Shown here: positions 21,848 through 30,131 of the stretch, in pieces
How positions within the stretch are numbered: the first letter of the stretch is position 1
Layout of the letters: every line of letters starts with the position of its first letter
From: Rebecca billardiae RCC1528
Taxonomy: Eukaryota; Haptophyta
NCBI GenBank assembly: GCA_965240325.2
Contig: OZ251223.1
Span: forward strand, 2,294,001-2,358,000
Reading direction: 5' to 3'
Length of the DNA stretch: 64,000 nt
Notes under the pieces: model-generated
Seen by the model: only the letters and a program-made list of their open reading frames with translations
What the model was told of the DNA's origin: nothing
The model's database searches: none
Translations under genes and position numbers: made by a program

Positions 21848-22149
21848 TGACATCATATCGCGACGATCTATAGAGATGCCGCATGATGGATACGTACGAG
21901 ATTGACGCCAATGATGACTACTTTACCGAGTAGCTAAAGTACGCAGTACTACTAGTAGTATTAGATGATGACTCGGGCGTCACCTGTCTCGCCTGCCTCC
22001 AGCCTCACGGGACCACTGCACGTCGTCCTCTGCCGCGCGCAGCGTGATCAAGACCACACAGCAGGAGCCTGCGGTCGTCTGCGAGAGAGGGTCGGGTGTG
22101 TGGGGCCGCCTCGTGGCGAGACCGTCTGCGGTGAAGGCAACACGTCCGC

Positions 22150-23418
22150 ATGGCGAGGTGCCTGCGTGGCGCGGAGGCGCGGTCATCGCGCGCGCAGCGC
22201 CGCCTGCGGGCATGGCTGGCCTTGTGGCACGCCTGCGCGGCGTCGTGCGCCGAGCCTCTCGTCGAGCTGCCCGACGGCCACCTAGTGGTCGCCCTGTCCG
22301 ACGCCACTGTCCCGCTCCGCCCCGGCGGCGACGTGTACGTGTGCGCGCTCGCTCGGATCGGGGCGGCCGTGCTCAAGCGGCACGGCCCGCTCGTCACCAG
22401 CGGCCAGTTCGCGACGTTTACGCGGACGCCCGAGACGCACGCGTACGTGCACCACATCACCATCTTGGAGTGTCCGGCCCGATGGGCCCGCAAGCCCAAC
22501 GGGTACGAGAACGCCACGCACTTCCCGTGCGCGCTCTCGCCGCTGCGGCTGGGCTGCCCGACTGAGTGGGTCAACTCGGACGGGCAGACGGCGGACGTGA
22601 TGCCCGCGGGGTACGGCCAGCCCGTGCCCGCGCTCGCGCTGATCCAGGTGCACTTCAAGGCACCCGCGGGCACCTCGCGCGCCCTCACGCTCCGCGACTC
22701 GACCGGACTGCGCGTGCCTGTGCAGCCGCGCGGCCGGCTGCGCGAGGCGGCTCTGCTCGGGGTCGGCTCACGCACGGGCATGCTCCACGTGCCGCCCGGC
22801 GAGGCGGCGTACCGCGTGAGCTCCGTGTGCGCGGCGCGGTGCATCGCGCGCGCGCTCGCCTCCGCGCGCGCCGACCACTTCGACATCCTGCGCGTCTCGA
22901 GCCACATGCACCGGCTGGGCGTCAAGACCGCCGCTGAGATCGTGCACGCGGACGGCAGCGCGACGCCACTCATGGTCGAGACGGACGCGCTCGCGCTGCG
23001 CGACGCGGACGGGCGGTTCAAGGCGCCGACGCCGCCACTCGCGCGGCCGGTGCGGCTGCGTGCCACCGACGCGCTGCAGGTGACCTGCGTGTACGACAGC
23101 CGCGCGCGCACGCGCGAGACCCGGCTGGGCGTCCCGTTCTGGACCCACGAGATGTGCTACGCGTTTGTCCTGCTCACGCCCGCAGCGCCGCGCTTCTCCT
23201 CGTGCCAGCACTTCAACTGGGACGCGACGTCGAACAGGGGGCTGCGGCAGGTACCCTCGGCGCCGTGCTGGGCGATGTGCCAGGACGGCGAGGCGTGGAA
23301 GTCCGCGCTGGTCAAGAACAGCACCTTCGTGCTGAGTCGTCGCCGCTTCACGACACAGGTATGGATACATAGGACGGCGCAGCTGGACTCTCCAGTGATG
23401 ATGATTATGGTTGTATAA
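22150..23418 (+). CDS. Type II copper, ascorbate-dependent monooxygenase (PHM/DBH-like)
   Basis: The 422-aa frame has the two copper domains of the peptidylglycine alpha-hydroxylating / dopamine beta-monooxygenase family. All six expected copper ligands can be placed: H101 and H102 (VHHITILEC) and H168 (LIQVHF) for the first site, H252 and H254 (SSHMHRLGVK) and M335 (FWTHEMCYAF) for the second. Many paired cysteines suggest a secreted or lumenal enzyme, and residues 20-34 (RAWLALWHACAASCA) could be a signal peptide. These enzymes hydroxylate a C-H bond using O2 and ascorbate; the substrate cannot be told from sequence. The last 20 residues after RRRFTTQ lie beyond a possible donor (GTATGG at about 23359), so a further exon may exist. 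No lyase (PAL) domain follows. Confidence 0.85.
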   Translation: MARCLRGAEARSSRAQRRLRAWLALWHACAASCAEPLVELPDGHLVVALSDATVPLRPGGDVYVCALARIGAAVLKRHGPLVTSGQFATFTRTPETHAYVHHITILECPARWARKPNGYENATHFPCALSPLRLGCPTEWVNSDGQTADVMPAGYGQPVPALALIQVHFKAPAGTSRALTLRDSTGLRVPVQPRGRLREAALLGVGSRTGMLHVPPGEAAYRVSSVCAARCIARALASARADHFDILRVSSHMHRLGVKTAAEIVHADGSATPLMVETDALALRDADGRFKAPTPPLARPVRLRATDALQVTCVYDSRARTRETRLGVPFWTHEMCYAFVLLTPAAPRFSSCQHFNWDATSNRGLRQVPSAPCWAMCQDGEAWKSALVKNSTFVLSRRRFTTQVWIHRTAQLDSPVMMIMVV

Positions 23419-24005
23419 CCGCTCGGTTATGCGGGTATAACTCACCGGTAGCCCTCATGAGGGCGGGCTGGCAGCCAGGGTCCGGCTGCCTGGAGGTTTT
23501 CCGGTCGTCAAGCCGAGCCAGGCCCGGATTGGGCGCGGGTCTGGATTTGCTCAGCAGCTGCTCGGCAAGCGATGCGCGTCTGGGTGCGGCCGCGCTCGCT
23601 GGCTGCACCCGCGGCGCTGCGGCCGGCGTGGCTGCTCTGGTCACCGCTGGCGCTGGTGGCTGCTCCTCCTCTGGGAGTTGTTTCTTCCAGGTGCGTGTGC
23701 GTCGGCGGTAGGCCGCCCTCAGCCCTCGCTCTCTCCACTCGTGCCGACCTGCCCTGCTTGCTCTCTGCTTTCGATGGGGGCGCCTCGGAGCCGCTTCGAG
23801 GCGTCCCCGTCTGCAATCTTCTCATGCTCTATCTGCTTTCGATGGGGGCGCCTCGGAACCGCTTCGAGGCGTCCCCGTCTGCAATCTATCTTCTCATGCT
23901 CTGCTTTCGATGGGGGTGCCTCGGAACCGCTTCGAGGCGTCCCCGTCTGCATATATTCGTCGTGGGATCCTTGTGAAGCCAGAGGCCACTCGAGCGACTT
24001 CGTGT
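23419..24005 (+). repeat. 68-bp tandem repeat, about 2.8 copies
   Basis: Units start at 23766, 23834 and 23902 (TGCTTTCGATGGGGG) and end at about 23952. Each holds a near-perfect hairpin, GGGGCGCCTCGG...CCG...TTCGAGGCGTCCCC. The rest of the interval has no supported gene. Confidence 0.85.
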
Positions 24006-25015
24006 CAGGCGAGGCAGATCGCGCCAGTGCGAGGCGAGGCAGACGCTCTCGCCTGCCTCGCCCAGCAGGCGAGGCAGCTAAGCTAGTAAAGCCGCGGCCG
24101 AACTTTACGAAAGCCAAATGTCTGCCGGTGCGCCGCCCGTCTTTGCGCACGGTGACAAGGGCGCGCGAGGGCGCTTCCTCACGATCCCGAAGAGCGCTGC
24201 GCGCGGCGTCGCGTTGGCGGCGGCAGCGGCGCTGGGGTGTATCTTGCCCATTCTGCTTGGCGGTGCGCGCTCATGACGCCTCGGCCGCCGCCACGCCATG
24301 CGCGACCGGGCGTGTCGCCTTCTTGACGGGCAGTGCACACGCCCTTGCAAGCGCACAGCCGTGAAGAGCCGAGAGCGTCCGTCGCGCGCACGCCGCCCAC
24401 GCGGGATGAGGTTTCAGGACTATTCGTATGACACTGAGCGATCGCGCTCTGGCATGTGCGAGCCATGATGACCATGGGTAGCAACTACGATGACCACTGC
24501 TCACCTGCATTTCAGCCGATGACATCCTCTCGTTCAGCGATCTTGACTGCTCTGAACGCATGGCGAACTCGGCGGAGCGCATGGGCAAGGTGGCTTCGTT
24601 GATAACACAAAGCATCCCGCGTGGGCGGCGTGCGCGCGACGGACGCTCTCGGCTCTTCACGGCTGTGCGCTTGCAAGGGCGTGTGCACTGCCCGTCAAGA
24701 AGGCGACACGCCCGGTCGCGCATGGCGTGGCGGCGGCCGAGGCGTCATGAGCGCGCACCGCCAAGCAGAATGGGCAAGATACACCCCAGCGCCGCTGCCG
24801 CCGCCAACGCGACGCCGCGCGCAGCGCTCTTCGGGATCGTGAGGAAGCGCCCTCGCGCGCCCTTGTCACCGTGCGCAAAGACGGGCGGCGCACCGGCAGA
24901 CATTTGGCTTTCGTAAAGTTCGGCCGCGGCTTTACTAGCTTAGCTGCCTCGCCTGCTGGGCGAGGCAGGCGAGAGCGTCTGCCTCGCCTCGCACTGGCGC
25001 GATCTGCCTCGCCTG
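24006..25015. repeat. Near-perfect 403-bp inverted repeat with 204-bp spacer
   Basis: The left arm 24006-24408 and the right arm 24613-25015 are reverse complements of the same length, with no difference seen by eye. The outer ends are CAGGCGAGGCAG / CTGCCTCGCCTG, and the arms contain several more copies of that AGGCGAGGC motif. A weaker symmetry (CTCGA, ACTTCGTGT) continues for about 20 bp outside both ends. The 204-bp spacer is unrelated. Each arm carries the same 83-codon frame, which I do not recognise and treat as a by-product. The structure could be an insertion with long TIRs or a local inverted duplication, and a transcript across it would form a long hairpin. Confidence 0.9.
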
Positions 25016-25134
25016 ATCAACACGAAGTGTCGAGCGCCTCAGCCATCAATTACCGCCCTTGGTCAGTTGCCATCAACCTTGTGCAAGCTATAATAGTAGT
25101 AGCAGAAGCCCCCCACTCCAGACCCGTGCACCCG

Positions 25135-26547
25135 ATGACGACGGCAACGCCTCTGCGCGCGCTCCAGGCTGTCGCCTTCCTCCTGTCGACGGGCGGAGTG
25201 TCAGCCGACCCTGGCTTAGTTCCGCCCATCTCGCCGCCCTCGCCGATCGTCCCGCCCTCGCCGATCGTCCCGCCCTCGCCGATCGTCCCGCCCTCGCCGA
25301 TCGTCCCGCCCTCGCCGATCGTCCCGCCCTCGCCGATCGTCCCGCCCTCGCCGATCGTCCCGCCCTCGCCGATCGTCCCGCCCTCGCCGATCGTCCCGCC
25401 CTCGCCGATCGTCCCGCCCTCGCCGATCGTCCCGCCCTCGCCGATCGTCCCGCCCTCGCCGATCGTCCCGCCCTCGCCGGTCGTCCCGCCCTCGCCGATC
25501 GTCCCGCCCTCACCCCCGCAATGCATCGGGTACCGAGACTTTGGCTGCACACAGGATGCGGACTGCTGCGGCATCAACTCCTGCGGAAAGAAGGATTGGT
25601 TTTGGTCCGGTGGTTGCTCTTGTGCAACCGTCGATGGAGGCGTTGAATTTCAAGACCGCACTGGTCGACCCTGCACTGACTTGTGCGCGTTTGACCACTG
25701 CGCTCCTGTATACGAGTTCCGCTGCTTCCCGGCGGACGCAACCGTGACCACGCCTGCTGGGCCGAAGCGCATGGACGCGCTTGCGGCCGGCGACCAAGTC
25801 CTGGTGGACGGCAGCGGGACGTTCTCTGCCGTGTATGCCGTCGCGCACAACGACACGCGCGCGGATGTGCTGTACCAGATGGTGCGCGTCGAGCTCGCGT
25901 CCGGCCACGTCCTCGAGCTCACTGAAGACCACTACGCGCTCGCCGACGGCGCGTACGTCGCGGCGCGCGACCTCCGCGCCGGGATGCGGATGCGCGTCGC
26001 GGCAGCTGCTAAGATGGAGGAGAAGGAGGGGGCGTGTGTGGACGCGCTCGTGACGGCGACGAGCGCCGTCTTCAAGGCTGGCATGTATGCGCCGCTCACC
26101 CTCCACGGCAACATCGTCGTCAACGGCGTCGTCGCCTCCTCGTACACGACCCTGCTGGCGCATGCGCTGCCGCCTGCGCTCCGCTCGGGCACGTTCGTGA
26201 ATGGCCTCACTCATCTGATGTGCGCCCCGCTGCGCGCGCTGTACGCGCTCGACCCGGCGTTCCTCGAGCGCGTGATGGCGATCGTGGAGCGCACGGACTC
26301 GGGCGGCTTCAACCCGTACGCGCTCGCTGGCCCGGGCACGCTCCTGTCGCTCAAGAAGGCGGTGGACGTGACGACCTTTGCCGCGCTGCCGCCGCCGTGC
26401 GCGCTGTGCCGCGTGCTCGCGCTCGGCCTTGCGCACGTCTGGCTCGCGAGCGCCGGCGCTGCGGCCGTGTCTGGCGCGGCCATGTCAACCTTGGGCGCGC
26501 TCGGCGCCGACGCCATGCACGCGGTGCTGGCCGCCGCGTCCGGCTAG
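25135..26547 (+). CDS. Secreted protein with Pro-rich repeats, Cys-rich module and Hint (Hog-like) domain
   Basis: This is 470 aa in a single exon. The start at 25135 gives a signal peptide (MTTATPLRALQAVAFLLS, cleavage near VSA-DP); a TATAATA lies about 45 bp upstream. Residues ~30-126 are about 15 copies of PPSPIV. A Cys-rich module with ten or so cysteines follows (CTQDADCCGINSCGKK and CSCATVDGG). The Hint domain starts at C197 (CFPADATVTTPAG), has the expected TxxH at T263-H266 (ELTEDHYAL), and ends with HGNIVVNGVVASSYT as in Hedgehog C-terminal (Hog) domains. Such domains cut their own chain at the N-side Cys and, in animal Hedgehog, attach a sterol. Here a cell-wall-like secreted N-part may be released or lipidated. 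The C-terminal 100 residues are hydrophobic helices. Which acceptor is used, if any, cannot be seen. Confidence 0.85.
   Translation: MTTATPLRALQAVAFLLSTGGVSADPGLVPPISPPSPIVPPSPIVPPSPIVPPSPIVPPSPIVPPSPIVPPSPIVPPSPIVPPSPIVPPSPIVPPSPIVPPSPIVPPSPIVPPSPVVPPSPIVPPSPPQCIGYRDFGCTQDADCCGINSCGKKDWFWSGGCSCATVDGGVEFQDRTGRPCTDLCAFDHCAPVYEFRCFPADATVTTPAGPKRMDALAAGDQVLVDGSGTFSAVYAVAHNDTRADVLYQMVRVELASGHVLELTEDHYALADGAYVAARDLRAGMRMRVAAAAKMEEKEGACVDALVTATSAVFKAGMYAPLTLHGNIVVNGVVASSYTTLLAHALPPALRSGTFVNGLTHLMCAPLRALYALDPAFLERVMAIVERTDSGGFNPYALAGPGTLLSLKKAVDVTTFAALPPPCALCRVLALGLAHVWLASAGAAAVSGAAMSTLGALGADAMHAVLAAASG
25229..25512 (+). repeat. 18-bp intragenic minisatellite
   Basis: About 15 head-to-tail copies of CCGATCGTCCCGCCCTCG encode PPSPIV in the Hint-domain protein. 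The array is almost homogeneous; one copy reads PPSPVV. Perfect arrays of this kind change length easily, so the array may be polymorphic. Confidence 0.95.
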
Positions 26548-28121
26548 GCTGACGAGGCGACCAGCACCGCGTGCGCCGCGCCCACATGCATTTGTCCCCC
26601 CGGCGGCGTGCACGGGCGGCGCGCGAGCGGCACGTGGCTCGCCGCAGCTCGCCGCCGGCCACCAGGCGAGCCGCTCCCCTGGGCGCATCGGCCCACCTCC
26701 TCGTGCCGCGTTGCTCGCCGCGGGCGCACCGGCGGGCGCGCAGGCGACTGTAAGCATAGCGCGACCGAGGGCGGCTCACCTTGCGCACGCCGCGCTGCCA
26801 ATTTTTCATTCCTCTAGTTCCCCCGGCGGCGCGGGGCGCCGCGGCACGGGCCGCGCAGGCGCACGATTACGGATTAGCCATCGGACCAACCTATCATAGC
26901 TGTCCTATCGCACGCGGCACATTCGCTTGTTCATACGAGCCACGCGCGCGCGGCGTAGCGAGAGCATGCCCCTAGTCGCGGCGCAGTACGAGCATAGCCT
27001 ACCAGCCTACCAGCAGCCTACCAGACCGTGAGCACGCCGAGTGTCAGCCCGCACTGCAGTCAGCAGTCAGAGCAGTGACTGCGGGCGGTGTCTACAGAGT
27101 ACAGGCCGCAGGCGGCCACCCCGGCGCGGTCGAACCGTCCCGGCTGCCTACTCACTACGCGTATATAGATCGACCAGCAGCCCGCAATACCAAGTACCAC
27201 CCGCGCGGCCGCTACCGCGCAGCGGACGACACTTTGACTCGGCCTGTAAGTGTCGGCTCAGCGCAGCAGGCAGCAGCGGCACGCGGTGCGGGACGCCACG
27301 GTCCCGTGCAGAGCAGCTGCTGCGGCATTTCGCACGCCCACGTCCAGCGGGCGCAGAAGCTCGAGCAGCGGCCCCCGGCTAGGCGATCGAGCGCTGAGCA
27401 GCCGCCACGTACCGCCCCACGTGCCCGGCTGCTCATATGTTGCTGAACGGTATTTAACCTGATGAAATCAAACGAGGGATGCAGAATGGGCCCACCAGCT
27501 TGGTGAGCAGTGGTTACGACCGAGGGCGCCCCGCGCATAATTGTCCTGAGAGCGCAGAACCCGTTGCTCACAGAGATCAGCACACGGATGGCCACACCGG
27601 ACAACCTCGTTGAAGAATGAAGTCTGTCGTGACCCGCACCAGCTGCAGCAGTGAGTGCAGAGTGTCCGCGCCGCAGAGCCTTATTCTGAGTGCTGGCCAC
27701 CGAGTGGCCGGGCGCGGCTGCGGCGGCCGCTGGCCAGCCGCTTCCGAAGGCGCTTTCGCATCATGCGCCGGGATCAGCTCAGAGCCGATGAGCCTGCCCA
27801 GTGAGAAGCCTTTGACTAGTTTGACTCGGACTCGGCCCCTGGCTCCGCGCTCGCCGCACTCGCGCCCGATGACAGTCGCGGAGCCTGAGTCCGTCAGTCT
27901 GGCACTGTAAATCAACGGTGATAATCACTGTTCGGAGCAGATTCATGACTCGAGTCATCATCAGGCTGCAGAAAGCCTGTCAGCTGGCTCGGTGACAAAC
28001 GCATATATATATATGCCAGCATGGACACGCGGGCAGGACAGCTAGCTGTGTTCGGCGCCCCCCGTCCCAGTGCCACTCTTCGTCGGAGTCTTCCCGCACG
28101 GCCCGCGCGGCGGTACGGGCA
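26548..28121. other. Intergenic region with no supported gene
   Basis: These 1.57 kb are GC-rich up to 26870 and mixed after. There is a small CTACCAG tandem at about 26998-27023 and an AT run near 28005. Several small open frames occur on both strands, but none has a recognisable domain or splice pattern. The region presumably holds the 3' ends of both flanking genes, which converge here. Confidence 0.55.
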
Positions 28122-29990
28122 CTAGGCGAAGGCGCGTGACGCCGATTCGCGCTCCTTGCGGCGCTTCTTCGTCTGCTGGCGCTTCTTGTTCTTCAGCTTC
28201 TTCTCCTTCGCGAGCGCCTTGCGCTGCTTCCTGCTGCCGACGCTCGGGTCAGCCGCCGGGGCCGACGGCGTCGCCGACGCGCGCTCAGGCCCGCCCGCAT
28301 CACTAAGCCTCTGCCGCTTGCGCGCCCTGCCGATCAGGCCACCCCGGCCGGCTTCGGAGGCGGCGGGCGCACCCTCCGCCTCGCCCTCCTCGCCCTCGGT
28401 GTCAGACGCCGACGTGTCCACGACGAAGACGGTGCCGGCGCGCTGGACCGCGCTCGCCGGCCTGCCGTCCTGCATGCTGCTGCCCTCGTCGTCGCTCCCC
28501 TCGTCCTCATCCGTCTCTAAGCCGAGCCACTCCGCTGCGCCACGGCCCAAGGCGGCAGGCGCGCTCAGGCGCCGCTGCCGCGCCGGCGCCGCGTCGGCGC
28601 CGTGAGCACTCGCGCCGCGCTCGCCATCGCTGTCGGTGGCAGCGCGAGCCAGGCGCCCGCGTCCGCCGATGCTTGGCATAGGCGGCGGCGGCACGCTGAG
28701 CGGCGGCTCCTTCGGCGTCCCATCCGCCTCGAACTTGCGCTCGAAGCGCTCGGCCATGGCGGCGCGCACGCCGTCGTCGTAGATGACTCCGAGCAGCGCG
28801 AGCGGCACGCGCCCTCCCGCGCGAGCGCCACCCGCGCGGCTCGCAGCTCGACCGCTGTCGTCCATCGCACGGCGCAGCATGAAGTACGACTGGGAGAACG
28901 CGCGGCGGACGGCGCCGATGTTGTACGCACCCTTGCCCACGTCCACGTCCCTGTCGAGCGGCGACTCGAGCGCCAGCATGTGTGGCCGCTCGCGGTCGAG
29001 CCAGCCCGGCCGGCTCGCCTTGGCAAAGAAGCCGCAGCCGTGCCGCAGGCTCACGCCCGCCGTGCGGTAGTTGAGCTTGAGGCCGTACAGCTCGAAGAAG
29101 TCGAGGAGCGCCGAGCCGAGCGAGTGCTCCGAGGAGGGCGGCGCCGCCGCCCCGCCGCCCACCGCGCGCGTGCTGCGCGAGGCGCCGAGCGGGTTGAGCT
29201 GGAGCGAGGCGGCCACCATCAGCTGCAGCAGGAACGAGCCGACGCCGCCGTTGTACGTCTCGTGCAGCCCGCGGCGCTGCAGCCAGAGCTTGAGCACGAG
29301 GACGAGGTAGCGGAACGCCGGCAGCGTGCGCGCATACGAGCGCATCAGCTCCGTCGACTCCTCGCCCGACTCGCTGTCGAGCGTGAGGTCGATCGAGAGC
29401 AGGTGCGTCTCGTCGACAAAGCGGATGATCGGCACGCGCGCCGACGCGATCACCTCGAGCTCGAAGCCGGCGTCCGCGTCCTCGCGCGCGAGGTCGGCAT
29501 CGCGGATCAGCTGTGCCACCTCGCGGAGCACGCGCTCCTTCACGCGCTTCGTCTCGCTGGTCGACAGCCTGCCGGCACCGTCGAGCGCCGCGATGCCGCG
29601 CACGGCCACGTCCACGTCAGACGTCGGCAGGTACAGGCCAGACGCAAAGGAGCCGAAGGCGACGACCTCCGCGCCGGGCCAGCGCATGGCGAGCGCGGCG
29701 CCGAGCAGCTCGATCGACTCGCGCCGCTCGGCATGCTCGCTCGCCGTCGCGGAGAAGGCGTCCCAGAAGTCGAGCACCTCCTCGTGCAGCCCGAGGAAGG
29801 CGTCGCTGCCGGCGTACGCGTGCCGCGGCGCCCAGATGCCGGCTAGCGTGCCCGGCGCGTCGGCGTCGGCGTCAGCCGCTTCGGCCTCGCCGGCTGCCCC
29901 CCCGGGGGGGGGCGGCTCCTCCTCGTCATCCGACGACGGGAGGGCGATGAACTCCTCAAGAGCCCCCAGCTGCGGCCTGGGGGCCGCCAT
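28122..29990 (-). CDS. Trf4/TENT4-type non-canonical poly(A) polymerase
   Basis: A single exon of 622 aa. The nucleotidyltransferase core shows the GS motif at 113-114 (GSFASGLYLPTSDVDVAV) and three metal-binding aspartates, D125, D127 and D201 (LLSIDLTLD). The central domain has YNGGVGSF at 246-253 and the PAP-associated block LGSALLDFFELYGLKLNY at about 291-308. The N-terminus is acidic. The C-terminal 200 residues are low-complexity and end in a Lys/Arg-rich stretch, likely nuclear or nucleolar targeting. Family members add short A-tails to nuclear RNAs and mark them for exosome decay (TRAMP complex) or, in animals, stabilise some mRNAs. The start at 29990 is the first ATG (the frame upstream begins with GTG). 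It is head to head with the next gene. Confidence 0.88.
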   Translation of the reverse strand: MAAPRPQLGALEEFIALPSSDDEEEPPPPGGAAGEAEAADADADAPGTLAGIWAPRHAYAGSDAFLGLHEEVLDFWDAFSATASEHAERRESIELLGAALAMRWPGAEVVAFGSFASGLYLPTSDVDVAVRGIAALDGAGRLSTSETKRVKERVLREVAQLIRDADLAREDADAGFELEVIASARVPIIRFVDETHLLSIDLTLDSESGEESTELMRSYARTLPAFRYLVLVLKLWLQRRGLHETYNGGVGSFLLQLMVAASLQLNPLGASRSTRAVGGGAAAPPSSEHSLGSALLDFFELYGLKLNYRTAGVSLRHGCGFFAKASRPGWLDRERPHMLALESPLDRDVDVGKGAYNIGAVRRAFSQSYFMLRRAMDDSGRAASRAGGARAGGRVPLALLGVIYDDGVRAAMAERFERKFEADGTPKEPPLSVPPPPMPSIGGRGRLARAATDSDGERGASAHGADAAPARQRRLSAPAALGRGAAEWLGLETDEDEGSDDEGSSMQDGRPASAVQRAGTVFVVDTSASDTEGEEGEAEGAPAASEAGRGGLIGRARKRQRLSDAGGPERASATPSAPAADPSVGSRKQRKALAKEKKLKNKKRQQTKKRRKERESASRAFA

Positions 29991-30131
29991 CGCTGCCACG
30001 TGTCACGGATTTTTCCCAGCAGGGGCGGTACTGTACTTTCCTTGATTTCAGATTTGGCGCTCGGCGGACGCACGACGCACGGACGTGTCGAGCGCTCAAA
30101 TTCTGACGGCCATTGTAGCGTCGACGCCACA
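29991..30131. promoter_or_regulatory. Probable bidirectional promoter
   Basis: These 141 bp lie between divergent start codons at 29990 (minus) and 30132 (plus). No core element is obvious. If the plus-strand gene starts at a later ATG (for example near 30354), the spacing would be larger. Confidence 0.35.

Noticed and set aside
24105-24356. 83-codon frame present in both arms of the inverted repeat
   Set aside because: It occurs twice only because the arms are copies; no domain or start context supports a gene.
25229-25512. Possible CRISPR-like array
   Set aside because: The units are contiguous 18-bp coding repeats without spacers inside a protein gene, in a eukaryotic genome.
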